Shown: positions 23,383-34,078 of the stretch, one piece after another
Position numbering within the stretch: position 1 is the first letter of the stretch
Layout: every line of letters starts with the position of its first letter
Made by a program: the position numbers and the translations under genes
Notes under the pieces: generated by a model
The model's database searches: none
Told to the model about the DNA's origin: nothing
Seen by the model: the letters and a program-made list of their open reading frames with translations, nothing else
Assembly: GCA_017522105.1 (NCBI GenBank)
Contig: JAFXAA010000013.1
Location: 161,804-225,803 of the forward strand
Length of the DNA stretch: 64,000 bases
Direction of reading: 5' to 3'
DNA from: Bacteroidales bacterium
Lineage (GTDB): Bacteria; Bacteroidota; Bacteroidia; Bacteroidales; P3

Positions 23383-25206
23383 TCAACCAATAGCATAGAT
23401 ACGCATCTGGCAGGCTTGGCAGTCAAACTCAAGCTGGAAACGGCGAGCGCTGTTTCTTAAAACCAACGTGTCTGCGGAAGAAAGCTTTACCTGCGGCGGC
23501 GTGGTACTCTTGCCCCTCAAGCAGCAGCCAAGTTCATAACGGAGGCAATACTTTGTGGTCATCAATGCCTTGCCGGAATAATTGTGCGTCTGTTCCAGCC
23601 CGCGTTCAATCTCTTTCACCCCGTGACGCCTATAGAACGCCTCTGCTTTGCAATTCACGACATTTGCTCTATAATCCAGCTCCTCTTCATAATACTTGGC
23701 ATCATTGTGGGTCAACGGACTGTCGATAGGATGGAAGTACTTTATTCTATGCTCTATAAGCGAGGCGATAGCGTCCCTGCGCAACTGGTTCAGCGCTGAA
23801 GCCTGCAGGAAAAAAGCACCCTCAGTGGAATCTGTGGCTTCCAACACTGAGAACGGAGTATCTCCAAGTTTGGACAACTGCTTTACAATAAGTGCCGTTG
23901 CTTTGTCGCCATCCCTTGACGGGACGTGATTGAAAGCGATGCTCGCCGATGCAGAAACTCCGTCTTCATCCTTGATATCCAGAGTAAAGCCATTATCATT
24001 GGCGCTGAAATTCATCACTATGCCCACCTTCCGCTCTGCCGTTTTCCCTTGTAACAGCTTCTCAAAGCGTTGGTCGTTGTTGCGCCAGATAGCAGTGCCT
24101 GGAACTATTAGCGGCATACGGTTAGGGACGACCTCGCGTCCATGCACATCGTTTACCAGAAAGCCCTGCAGGCGGCCCTCTGCATCAACAAAACAGAGAC
24201 CGTCGCCATTGGCAAAATCCTCCACACCATCAACGGTCAAACTGTTTTTTCCAACCGCAACAACCTTGCCGATATACTTGCCGCGAGACTTCTGCGTCTC
24301 GAAAGACGCCATTGGTTTTCTATCGACCAAAAAGTAATCAGTATAGCCGCGATTGAAGGTGCGTTCCACATAGGGCACAAAATAGAAACTGCTGACACCC
24401 GACGATGCCCGCACATGACCGTCCATCACAGTGTCAAGAAGTTGCCTGTAATAAGCCGTAATGTTCTTAACATACGACAAATCCTTCAGCCGGCCTTCTA
24501 TCTTGAACGAAGAAACACCGGCATCAATCATGGAACGAATGTGTTGCGACGCGTTGAAGTCGCGGAGAGAAAGCAAATGCCTGTCACCTACGAGCAGCCT
24601 GCCTTCCCCATCCAACAGGTCATACGACGAGCGGCAAGGCTGCGAACAACATCCCCTGTTACCACTCCTATCATTGAGATACTGGCTCATGTAACACTGT
24701 CCACTGTAGCAGACACATAGAGCGCCATGGATAAAAGCCTCAAGTTCCACGGTTGTAGCTTGGCGTATCTGCCGCATTTGCTCCAGGGATGTCTCACGTG
24801 CCAGTATAACACGGCCGAAACCTACTTGTTCCATGAACTTTATGCGCTCCACCGAAGCATTGTGACACTGCGTGCTTGCATGCAGCTCTATCGGGGGAAG
24901 ATCGCACTCCAAAAGCCCAAGATCCTGTATGATCAACGCATCAATACCAATGTTGTACAGCCTTCTAATCATCTCCACAGCAGCATCAATCTCATCGTCA
25001 TACAATAGCGTGTTGACCGTTGCAAAAACCTTGGCCCCATACATATGGGAGTAGCGGACCAATTCGGACAAATCAGACATGGTATTGGTTGCCGCAGCAC
25101 GCGCACCGAAAGAGGGAGCACCCACATACAAGGCATCGGCACCATGATTGACAGCCTCCCTGCCATACTCCAGATTCTTGGCCGGAGCCAGAAGTTCAAG
25201 TCTCAT
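23383..25206 (-). CDS. U32-family protein (RlhA/YegQ type)
   Basis: 607 residues. The N-terminal barrel starts MRLELLAPAKNLEYGREAVN, followed by HGADALYVGAPSFGARA, and contains IELHASTQCHN and the Cys-rich U32 signature region AFIHGALCVCYSGQCYMSQY with NRGCCSQPCRSSYDL. The four-cysteine arrangement is that of U32 proteins, now known mostly as prephenate-dependent RNA hydroxylases (RlhA on 23S rRNA, TrhP on tRNA) and not peptidases. The long C-terminal half has a beta-barrel-like region and a final CxxC (DCQACQM). Convergent with the MntP-like gene. Confidence 0.87.
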   Translation of the reverse strand: MRLELLAPAKNLEYGREAVNHGADALYVGAPSFGARAAATNTMSDLSELVRYSHMYGAKVFATVNTLLYDDEIDAAVEMIRRLYNIGIDALIIQDLGLLECDLPPIELHASTQCHNASVERIKFMEQVGFGRVILARETSLEQMRQIRQATTVELEAFIHGALCVCYSGQCYMSQYLNDRSGNRGCCSQPCRSSYDLLDGEGRLLVGDRHLLSLRDFNASQHIRSMIDAGVSSFKIEGRLKDLSYVKNITAYYRQLLDTVMDGHVRASSGVSSFYFVPYVERTFNRGYTDYFLVDRKPMASFETQKSRGKYIGKVVAVGKNSLTVDGVEDFANGDGLCFVDAEGRLQGFLVNDVHGREVVPNRMPLIVPGTAIWRNNDQRFEKLLQGKTAERKVGIVMNFSANDNGFTLDIKDEDGVSASASIAFNHVPSRDGDKATALIVKQLSKLGDTPFSVLEATDSTEGAFFLQASALNQLRRDAIASLIEHRIKYFHPIDSPLTHNDAKYYEEELDYRANVVNCKAEAFYRRHGVKEIERGLEQTHNYSGKALMTTKYCLRYELGCCLRGKSTTPPQVKLSSADTLVLRNSARRFQLEFDCQACQMRIYAIG

Positions 25207-25252
25207 AACGACGTGTCATTTTACAGAATAACGTACAAAAAAAACAATTATT

Positions 25253-25284
25253 TTGCCGCCTGTGTTTTTATTTGTATCTTTGCA
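25253..25284 (+). promoter_or_regulatory. Promoter of the acidic protein / WbqC operon
   Basis: TTG at 25253-25255, a 19-bp spacer and TATCTTTGCA at 25275-25284. A full match, 17 bp upstream of ATG 25302. Confidence 0.8.
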
Positions 25285-25301
25285 ACCAAAACATATAGAC
25301 A

Positions 25302-25715
25302 ATGGATCTGACAATAAACATCAAACAGGGGCTTGGCGAGATACGCTTTACGATGCCCGTCGAGGAGGTGGTGGCACGCATGGGCAACGCAGACGAAGTG
25401 GAGAACATAGACAACGCTGCCGATGAATCCACGACCGTTCTACGCTACAAAGACCATGGAATCACGCTCTTCTTCGAGGGCGAGAACCCCACTCTGGCCT
25501 GTATTGACCTGGCCAACGAAGACAGCACACTCTTCGGCGAAAACATATTCGACATGACCGAAAGGCAGATTGTTGAGCTCATGGTCGGACACAACTACAC
25601 CGAACAAGATGCCGACGAGGAAGACTGGGGCGAGCGACGCGTGAGCTTCCCAGAAGGCAACATAGACTTCTACTTCGACGACGGCGACCTCATGTCAATC
25701 ATCCTTGGTCAATGA
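25302..25715 (+). CDS. Small acidic protein of unknown function
   Basis: 137 residues, strongly acidic, without signal peptide or membrane segment. It reads as alternating short strands and helices (IKQGLGEIRFTMPVEEVVAR, DHGITLFFEGENPTL, GNIDFYFDDGDLMSIIL). The pattern, repeated FFE/FYFDDGDL strands, is reminiscent of small immunity-type or SMI1-like folds, but I do not recognise a family. It has its own promoter and overlaps the WbqC gene (ATGA, 25712-25715), so they are co-translated. Confidence 0.75.
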   Translation: MDLTINIKQGLGEIRFTMPVEEVVARMGNADEVENIDNAADESTTVLRYKDHGITLFFEGENPTLACIDLANEDSTLFGENIFDMTERQIVELMVGHNYTEQDADEEDWGERRVSFPEGNIDFYFDDGDLMSIILGQ

Positions 25716-26320
25716 AAGCCCTGTTCAGCGCAGCCTATTTCCCACCGATTGCATGGCTCGCCGCAGCACTACGCTACGACACCCTATACATCGAAGCCGT
25801 CGAGACCTATCCCAAACAGACCTACCGCAACCGTATGGAGATAATGACCGCCGGCGGAGTGCGAATGCTGACAGTGCCGGTAGTGCGCAGCAATCATAGC
25901 CGCACCGAAGAAGTCGCTATTGACTGGCGCAACAGATGGAGCACAATACACACGCGCACCATCACCGCCGCCTACAGTGCCTCACCCTACTACCTCTACT
26001 ACAAAGACGGCATAGAACAGCTCCTCGGACAGAGATACGACACCCTGCTGGACCTTGACATCTCTACCATAAAGTGGCTGCTGGCGCAATACAAAATCAA
26101 CACCAAGATAGAAGTCACCACCGAATGGTCGTCACCCAAAAGCGATCCACACGACTACAGGTACACCTTTACACCAAAACGCCCATTCCATACCGAAAGC
26201 TTCAAACCATACTACCAAGTGTTCAGCGACCGCCTGCCGTTTGTGCCAAACCTCAGCGCCATCGACCTGCTGATGAATCTGGGACCAGAGGCAAAAGAAT
26301 ACATTAAAAACATAGGATAA
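25712..26320 (+). CDS. WbqC-family protein
   Basis: 202 residues matching the WbqC-like family, often found in surface-polysaccharide and amino-sugar gene sets: FSAAYFPPIAWLAAALRYD at the start, QTYRNRMEIMTAGGVRMLTV, and the C-terminal YYQVFSDRLPFVPNLSAIDL with LLMNLGPEA. The biochemical activity of the family is not established. It is second in a two-gene operon with an acidic protein and ends at a bidirectional terminator shared with mnmG. Confidence 0.85.
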   Translation: MKALFSAAYFPPIAWLAAALRYDTLYIEAVETYPKQTYRNRMEIMTAGGVRMLTVPVVRSNHSRTEEVAIDWRNRWSTIHTRTITAAYSASPYYLYYKDGIEQLLGQRYDTLLDLDISTIKWLLAQYKINTKIEVTTEWSSPKSDPHDYRYTFTPKRPFHTESFKPYYQVFSDRLPFVPNLSAIDLLMNLGPEAKEYIKNIG

Positions 26321-26340
26321 TCTGTTGCAGGAACAAAAAC

Positions 26341-26372
26341 AGCCCTCTTGTTTCACGCGGAACAAGAGGGCT
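26341..26372. terminator. Bidirectional terminator between WbqC and mnmG
   Basis: AGCCCTCTTGTT and AACAAGAGGGCT form a perfect 12-bp stem with an 8-nt loop between two convergent genes, with a T-rich stretch on the plus side and an A-rich stretch before it. Confidence 0.8.
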
Positions 26373-26382
26373 ATTTCTTTTA

Positions 26383-28248
<1,866 letters not shown>

Positions 28249-28260
28249 ATTCCATGCTAT

Positions 28261-28704
28261 TTACGACTTGCGTTCCTCGTGAAACAAAGCATCCCACAAA
28301 GCGAGGGCTTCATCCTCCTGCCTACGCATCTCGCGTGCTTCGTCGTCGCTCTTGTCACCCTGCCCAAGGAGGTGCAACACACCATGGATTACCACACGGT
28401 GCAATTCGCGCTCAAAGGGCACCCCATACTTTGCGGCATTCTCCCCCACCCTCTCTGTGCTGATCATGATATCGCCCGATATCAACCCTCCGGCCACATA
28501 GTCAAAGGTAATGATATCGGTGTAGGTATCGTGCTGCAGATACTGCCTGTTGACCTGTAGCAAGTATTCGTCGTCACAAAACAGATAGTTGATGTTGCCC
28601 ACCTGCCGATCGCGACGTTTCACCACTTCGGCAACCCATTTCTTCACCTTTTGTGCCTCGGGCACCTCAAAATCTCCAGATTGTGCAGCAAAGCGAACAG
28701 ACAT
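28261..28704 (-). CDS. ybeY: Endoribonuclease YbeY (16S rRNA maturation)
   Basis: 147 residues. The zinc-binding signature HRVVIHGVLHLLGQGDKSDD is the Bacteroidetes variant of the YbeY HGxLHLxGxDH motif, with the third His replaced by Asp. NINYLFCDDEYLLQVNRQYL and DIITFDY precede it as in other YbeY proteins. It is involved in 16S rRNA 3' processing and ribosome quality control. Located directly upstream of mnmG on the same strand. Confidence 0.93.
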   Translation of the reverse strand: MSVRFAAQSGDFEVPEAQKVKKWVAEVVKRRDRQVGNINYLFCDDEYLLQVNRQYLQHDTYTDIITFDYVAGGLISGDIMISTERVGENAAKYGVPFERELHRVVIHGVLHLLGQGDKSDDEAREMRRQEDEALALWDALFHEERKS

Positions 28705-28838
28705 AACTAAACGATTAAACGATTGATTATTAGTAATTTCAGCAATATTTCACCAGATTTATTCCCCAATTTCCCTGCCTCATTCAGCCTTGAGCAGCAC
28801 ACTTGTACTGGCTGCGCGGCGCAAAACGGGGAACCGCA

Positions 28839-29294
28839 TCATGCGGCAACCATGCTGTGGCGGCTCTGCAAGACGGCTATACGACGGAGTGCATCGGTGG
28901 GGTCTATGCCCGCCACCTCGAACTCCATCCTCACGCGGCGTCCACCGTCGTAAAATTCCACACAATCCGCAAGCTGCTTCATCACAAAAATCCCCTCCCC
29001 TTTCTCGCCGTCGGCAACTGGCAACTCGCCGAAACGTTCGTAGTCGAACCCCTGCCCCTCATCGGCCACCTCGGCAAAGATGCCTCCACGGCACAGCCCG
29101 AGAGTGATGGAAACACTTCTGTCAGCCTCGCCACGGTTGCCATGTACAATGGCGTTTTCCACGGCCTGCATCACAGCCACAGATACCGCCGAGTAATAAT
29201 TGCCGACGTTGCATTGGCGACAGAAGTGGAACAATCGTTCCTCCACGGTGGGCATAAAAGCCTTATCGGACTGTATGACAAAGGTTTCTTTCAT
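28839..29294 (-). CDS. RsbW-like serine kinase / anti-sigma factor (HATPase)
   Basis: 151 residues of a single GHKL ATPase domain: AVSVAVMQAVENAIVHGNR (N-box), AEVADEGQGFDY (G1 box) and GEGIFVMKQLADCVEF (G2 box). Proteins like this bind anti-anti-sigma factors or phosphorylate STAS proteins in partner-switching. No STAS protein or sigma factor gene is next to it; the two unusual ECF sigma factors are about 5 kb away and any link is speculative. A TTG at 29321 lies within the -7 box, so ATG 29294 is the start. Confidence 0.85.
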   Translation of the reverse strand: MKETFVIQSDKAFMPTVEERLFHFCRQCNVGNYYSAVSVAVMQAVENAIVHGNRGEADRSVSITLGLCRGGIFAEVADEGQGFDYERFGELPVADGEKGEGIFVMKQLADCVEFYDGGRRVRMEFEVAGIDPTDALRRIAVLQSRHSMVAA

Positions 29295-29316
29295 GACAAA
29301 GTTGTTCTTATCCTGC

Positions 29317-29326
29317 TGCAAATATA
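29317..29326 (-). promoter_or_regulatory. -7 box of the RsbW-like gene
   Basis: TATATTTGCA on the minus strand, 23 bp upstream of ATG 29294. Confidence 0.6.
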
Positions 29327-29463
29327 CTAATTATTTGACAATGGGATACACATAATTTACCAACAATCCACAACACACTCATTAACAATGTACAACACGC
29401 ACACACACCCTCCATTCCTTTCGTCCATTCCGCACACCTCAGCCACCGACCCTCTACGCACTT

Positions 29464-29579
29464 CCTACGGCTGTTCTACGGTTGTTCTACGGTTGTTTAA
29501 CGGTTGTTCTACGGTTTTGACTGAAGAACTACTGAAGAACTACTGAAGAACTACTGAAGAAGTGCCGTACCGGATACGG
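29464..29579. repeat. 11-nt modular repeat, locus 1
   Basis: Four to five modules of the type TACGGTTGTTC are followed by four modules of the type CTGAAGAACTA, each 11 nt long, and end in GCCGTACCGGATACGG. The left half is nearly identical to the left arm of the locus at 54 kb. The two halves here are of different module types, so no full hairpin forms. The rest of the 430-base gap (29330-29762) shows no gene. Confidence 0.8.
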
Positions 29580-29762
29580 CGGGGACGAGGAGAGGATGCA
29601 GCTGGGGGGCGGGCAAAACCTGCGGAATGGGAGATGATGTGGCGAGGAATAAACGCGGGGGTGGTGGGGGGGTGGTGGCAACGGACACGGCAGGAGAGGG
29701 ATGGGTGCGACGGCACCCACGCTTGCGTGGTGGCCAGGAGGTGACGGAATGCCGGCCGACGG

Positions 29763-32700
29763 TTAGCGGAAGAAATAGTCGTTGACTTTCTGGCGATAGT
29801 AGGGCTGCAGGGTGGGGGGCACCGTGCGCAGCTGGTCGGCCGCCGGACGTGCCTGGCGGTCGTATTTTTCAATCTCCGCCGGCGAAGGCTGACTGTAAAG
29901 GTCGGAGGCTTCGTGGCTCTCGCGGCGTTCTTCGCGTTCACGCTGCATCTCGGCCTTCTCGTGTTCCAGCAGACGCGTCATTATCTGCTGCTGGCGGGCG
30001 ATGGTCTGTTTGGTGATGGTGCGGTTGACGAGGTCTGTCTCCGTCTGCTCCATCTGGCGCATCATCTGGTCCACCTCGCGCGCCAGCTTGCCGTTGCCGG
30101 CATCGCCTTCCTTAAGCTCCTGGCCATACTGCTGCATCATGCGGCGTATCATCTCCTGCTGCGCCGCCATCTTGGCGAACTCCTCGCTCATGGACTGCCC
30201 CTGCCCTATCTGATGGCGTCCGCCGGGTTTGTTTCCCTGTTTTTCAAGTTGTTTGCGCAGGGCCTCCATCTGCTTGTTGAGCTCCTGCTGCATCTGGCGC
30301 ATGGACTTGGGCGAGGGCTTGCTGCCGGGATTGCTGCACTGCTGGCTGTTCTTGCCCGGGTTCTTGCACTGCCCGTTGCGTTTCTTCTGGCTGTTCTGGC
30401 GCATCTGGTTCTGCATCTGGTCGAGGCTTTCGGCCAGCACGAGGGCGAGGTTGTTGAGCGACGTCATGCTGTACTGCATGGAGGTGGCAGCGGCGGTGTT
30501 GCGATAGGTGCCGTAGAAGCTTTGGTTCATGTCCAGCAGGCCATTGAGCGAACGGCTGATGCCATTGTTGACTTCGGCGAGGTCTTTGCTGATGGCCGAG
30601 GCCACCTTGACTTGCCTGCGGGCCATGGAGCGAAGCGAGTCCTCAACGCTGCGGAAGTCGTCCTTGATGCGGTTTTGGCGCGCTATTATAGTTTGATAGC
30701 GAGGGTCTTGGATATAAATCTTGGCCAGGTCGGCAATGAGCTCCTCCTGATTGAACGAGAGCGTCACAAGGTTCTTGAGGAGCTGGCGCACTTCGGCGGC
30801 ATCTTCGGCGAGGTCCTGCTGCTCGGCGTCAACCTCGGCCTCGGCCAGGGCTTCGCTGAGCTTGTTCATGTCGTCGGCTGCCTCGCGTTGCTGCGCGGCA
30901 GCATCCTTGTTCTTGCCCTGCTGCAGGTTCTGGCGGGCATCCCGTTGATGCTGCTCCACCTGCTGTTCAAGCTCCTGCGGCACTCGGAAGTCGGTGCTCG
31001 GATCAAGGTTTTTGTAGTCTTGTTTTATCTGTTCGATGTCCTGTTTGAGCTGCTGAAACTTCTCGTCAATTGCATGCTGTTTCTGCATCATCGCCTCTTT
31101 GTCCTTGCCACGCGCCTGCTCTGTTTCACGCGAAACATCGCGCTGTTCCTCGGCCAGTTTGTCCATACGCTGGATGGTCTGCTCCACCTTCTTCTCTATT
31201 TCAAGGCGTTTCATCAGCTCAATGTTCTGGTCGAGCTGTTTTTCAAGCTCTGCATTGTCCATCTTGAGCTGCTCCAACTGTTGCTGCACCTGCTTCTTGT
31301 CCAGCTCCTGCATCATGCGCTCTATCTCCGCCATTGTCTCCTTCATCTTGTCGTCCATCACCTCATTCATGAGGCGGTCCAGTTCGCGCTGCTTCTCCAT
31401 GAGTTGTTCGCTCTGTTCACGGTACTTCTGCTCCAGGCGGTTGTTCTCCTTGATCTGCTGCTGCATCTGCTGCATCATTTGGCGCACTTGCTTTTGCTTC
31501 TCTACCATCTGCTCCAGCTCCTTCTTTTCCTGCCAGCCAAGCTCCTTTTTGTCCACCAGCTTACGCATCATCTCGTTTATTTCCTCCTGCAGTTTTTTCA
31601 GCTCGGACATCTGGTTTTCTGCACTTTGGCGCACATCGGCTGCACTTTGCTGCAGCATGCTGTCAAGCTCGCCGGAGGAGGGCACCTTGATTTCAAACAC
31701 CTGCGAGCGTGCTGTCTTGGGGCCATGGATGGCGTCGTTGTCCGACACCTCGAACCAGTAGGAGAGGACGTCGCCAGGGCCCAAAGGAAGTTCGGCGGCA
31801 TTGAAGGAGAAGTAGAACTCCTGCGACGCACCCTCGCCGAGGGCTATTTCAGCCTCGCTGACGGCCTTTCGGCCCGTGTCCGCAGGATTGTCGGTCTTGT
31901 GTATAAATATGAGCTTAGAGAAGCCGTAATCGTCTTTTATGCGCCCACGGAAGAGCGAGCGGTCAGGGTGGAGAGAGTCGGCAAGCGCGTCGACGGCAAT
32001 CTGCGGCATGGCGTCGGCAATGGCGGATAGGGTGTAGCGCAGAGTGTCGGAGGTGGTGTGTGCACTGCTTGCGCAAAAAGCGTAGTCCGTGGTCTGCATG
32101 ATACGGCGCCCGACCTCGGCGCGCCCGTTGGCGTCGGTGTCAACGCGTGTTTGTGCGCCGTCGCAGATGAACGAGAGGCTGTCGGCATCCTGTGTCTGGA
32201 AGAGCCAGCGCACCTGCGTGCCCTCCGGCACCGCAGCGTCGCCGAGGTTGAGCACCGTCTCGGCCTCACGGCCTGTGTAAGAGGGGTAGGTGAGAAGCAT
32301 GCGGAAGGATAGTACGCTGGGGTTGGGGAGCATGGTGAGGGTATACTGCGGCGAGACGACGCCACCGCCATCGAGGCTGAACGTCTGCGAGCGGGCCACG
32401 TGGCGGAAGGTGTACTCAAAGAGGGTGGGGGAGAGGCGTTCCATTCTGTAGCGGCGCCCGTCGATGTTGATATACGCTTCGGCAGGCAGCGCCTCGCCGT
32501 CCACGCTGACGGCGAGCTGATAATCGTGGCCAGGCCAGACGACAAGGGCCTCGTTCTCAATGGTGAAGCGGAATGGCGCCGGGCGCTCGTAGACTGTAGT
32601 ATAGTTGACGATGCGCTTCGAGGGTTCGGTGACCGTGGCTGGCGCCAGCACCACAAGGGCGAGGATGACCGCCAGCGGCGGCAAAGCATACTTGAGGTAG

Positions 32701-33173
32701 CGGCGGTTGGCGTGGAGGTTGATGGCGTTGAGCATGGGCACCGGCTTCAGCTGCGCGGCTTTTTGTTCCACCGCAGCCAGAAGGAGCGCGCTGTCGCCGC
32801 TTTGGTCGCCGCCCCCCTCCCGCATGAGCTGCAGCAGGTTGAGCAGCTTGTCGCTGACCTCGGGGAAATGGCGTCCTATGATGACGGCAGCCTGCTCGTG
32901 GGTGATGCGTTTGCCGAGGCCATACATCTTGAGCAGCGGACGCATAACGAACCACGCCAGCACAGCGACGACAGCCGCCACACCGCCCCAAAAGACCAAA
33001 GCACGTGCCAGGGGCGGAAGCCAGCCAAAGTATTCAAGCAGCACAACTGCGAGGAAGAGGGCTGCGATGAGACCCACGGCATACAGCACGCCCTTAAGCA
33101 GGAGGTTCTTGTAGTACTTCCTGATGAAGGCGTCGAGGGCGGATAATATGTCCTGCTGTTGCTGCATGGGCAT
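29763..33173 (-). CDS. DUF4175 family large membrane-anchored coiled-coil protein
   Basis: 1,136 residues. Two membrane helices near the N-terminus (about 24-48 and 58-78), a third near 158-180 (LPPLAVILALVVLAPATV), a beta-rich extracytoplasmic region (about 190-530) and then roughly 550 residues of Gln/Glu/Lys-rich coiled coil (QQLEQLKMDNAELEKQLDQ, QMMQQMQQQIKENNRLEQKY) with Met/Gln-rich stretches near the C-terminus. This domain order is that of DUF4175 proteins of Bacteroidetes, with no known function. It probably spans from inner membrane to periplasm. It has its own full promoter and is divergent from the SDR gene. Confidence 0.85.
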   Translation of the reverse strand: MPMQQQQDILSALDAFIRKYYKNLLLKGVLYAVGLIAALFLAVVLLEYFGWLPPLARALVFWGGVAAVVAVLAWFVMRPLLKMYGLGKRITHEQAAVIIGRHFPEVSDKLLNLLQLMREGGGDQSGDSALLLAAVEQKAAQLKPVPMLNAINLHANRRYLKYALPPLAVILALVVLAPATVTEPSKRIVNYTTVYERPAPFRFTIENEALVVWPGHDYQLAVSVDGEALPAEAYINIDGRRYRMERLSPTLFEYTFRHVARSQTFSLDGGGVVSPQYTLTMLPNPSVLSFRMLLTYPSYTGREAETVLNLGDAAVPEGTQVRWLFQTQDADSLSFICDGAQTRVDTDANGRAEVGRRIMQTTDYAFCASSAHTTSDTLRYTLSAIADAMPQIAVDALADSLHPDRSLFRGRIKDDYGFSKLIFIHKTDNPADTGRKAVSEAEIALGEGASQEFYFSFNAAELPLGPGDVLSYWFEVSDNDAIHGPKTARSQVFEIKVPSSGELDSMLQQSAADVRQSAENQMSELKKLQEEINEMMRKLVDKKELGWQEKKELEQMVEKQKQVRQMMQQMQQQIKENNRLEQKYREQSEQLMEKQRELDRLMNEVMDDKMKETMAEIERMMQELDKKQVQQQLEQLKMDNAELEKQLDQNIELMKRLEIEKKVEQTIQRMDKLAEEQRDVSRETEQARGKDKEAMMQKQHAIDEKFQQLKQDIEQIKQDYKNLDPSTDFRVPQELEQQVEQHQRDARQNLQQGKNKDAAAQQREAADDMNKLSEALAEAEVDAEQQDLAEDAAEVRQLLKNLVTLSFNQEELIADLAKIYIQDPRYQTIIARQNRIKDDFRSVEDSLRSMARRQVKVASAISKDLAEVNNGISRSLNGLLDMNQSFYGTYRNTAAATSMQYSMTSLNNLALVLAESLDQMQNQMRQNSQKKRNGQCKNPGKNSQQCSNPGSKPSPKSMRQMQQELNKQMEALRKQLEKQGNKPGGRHQIGQGQSMSEEFAKMAAQQEMIRRMMQQYGQELKEGDAGNGKLAREVDQMMRQMEQTETDLVNRTITKQTIARQQQIMTRLLEHEKAEMQREREERRESHEASDLYSQPSPAEIEKYDRQARPAADQLRTVPPTLQPYYRQKVNDYFFR

Positions 33174-33184
33174 GATTTTGAAGG

Positions 33185-33216
33185 TGCAAAAATACGAACA
33201 TTTTGCGACATGGCAA
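33185..33216 (-). promoter_or_regulatory. Promoter of the DUF4175 gene
   Basis: On the minus strand: TTG (33216-33214), a 19-bp spacer and TATTTTTGCA (33194-33185), a complete match 12 bp upstream of the ATG, so the leader is very short. Confidence 0.75.
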
Positions 33217-33225
33217 AAAAGGATT

Positions 33226-33257
33226 TTGTCATGTCGCTAAACTTTAGTATCTTTGCA
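33226..33257 (+). promoter_or_regulatory. Promoter of the SDR gene
   Basis: TTG at 33226-33228, a 19-bp spacer and TATCTTTGCA at 33248-33257, 20 bp upstream of ATG 33278. Back to back with the DUF4175 promoter. Confidence 0.8.
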
Positions 33258-33277
33258 AAAAAAAAGAGCACACAAAC

Positions 33278-34078
33278 ATGCAACAGATAATAGTCATCAC
33301 CGGCGCATCGTCGGGCTTCGGCAAAGCCGCCGCCGAACTACTGGCCGCCAAGGGAAATACCGTCTACGGCCTCTGCCGCCGCGAGATGCAGGACAGCAAC
33401 ATCCGCTACCGCCAGTGCGACGTGCGCAACCGCGAGCAGATTGCCGCCGTGGTGGCCGATATAGTCAAAGAGCAGGGTAGGGTGGACGTCCTCATCAACA
33501 ACGCCGGCATGGGCATCGGCGGCGCACTGGAGCTGGCCACGGAGGAGGAGATAGACATGCAGATGGGCACCAACTTCATGGGCTGCGTGAACATGTGCCA
33601 GGCCGTATTGCCCTACATGCGCAAGGCACGGCGCGGCAAGATCATCAACCTCAGCTCCATCGGAGGCGTGATGGGATTGCCCTATCAAGGCTTCTACTCG
33701 GCCTCCAAATTCGCCATCGAAGGCTTCACCGAGGCCCTTGCCGCCGAAGTCACAGGCTTCGGCATACGCGTCTGCATGGTTGAGCCTGGAGACTTCGCCA
33801 CAGGCTTCACCGGCAGCCGCAAGAACAGCCAGGCAACCATGAACGACCCGGACTACGGCCCCATCTTCAAACGTAGCCTCGCCATCATTGAGAAAGAGGA
33901 GAATAGCGGCTTACAGCCTGAGGTGCTGGCTCGCCGCATAGTGAAACTTGTGGAGAAAAAGAAACCGCCACTGCGCAACGTCGTCGCCAACCTGGAGCAG
34001 TGGCTCTCGGTGGTCATCAAGCGCGTGCTGACGGGCAACCAAATGGTGGGAATACTGAGGGATTACTACAAGAGCTAA
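33278..34078 (+). CDS. Short-chain dehydrogenase/reductase (SDR)
   Basis: 266 residues of a classical SDR: cofactor motif VITGASSGFGKAAAELLAAK (TGxxxGxG type), DVRNREQ, NNAGMGIGG, catalytic Ser in NLSSIGGVMGLPYQGFYSAS with Tyr and Lys of YSASKFAIEGF. NAD(P)H-dependent oxidoreductase of unknown substrate. The C-terminal region with ARRIVKLVEKKKPPLR is common in SDRs acting on lipid or steroid-like substrates. In sphingolipid-making Bacteroidetes an SDR reduces 3-ketosphinganine, and the serine palmitoyltransferase is 6 kb away, but nothing here proves that role. Confidence 0.9.
   Translation: MQQIIVITGASSGFGKAAAELLAAKGNTVYGLCRREMQDSNIRYRQCDVRNREQIAAVVADIVKEQGRVDVLINNAGMGIGGALELATEEEIDMQMGTNFMGCVNMCQAVLPYMRKARRGKIINLSSIGGVMGLPYQGFYSASKFAIEGFTEALAAEVTGFGIRVCMVEPGDFATGFTGSRKNSQATMNDPDYGPIFKRSLAIIEKEENSGLQPEVLARRIVKLVEKKKPPLRNVVANLEQWLSVVIKRVLTGNQMVGILRDYYKS

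Noticed and set aside
29295-29321. TTG start at 29321 for the RsbW-like protein
   Set aside because: It also falls in a -7 box; ATG 29294 follows the promoter at proper distance.
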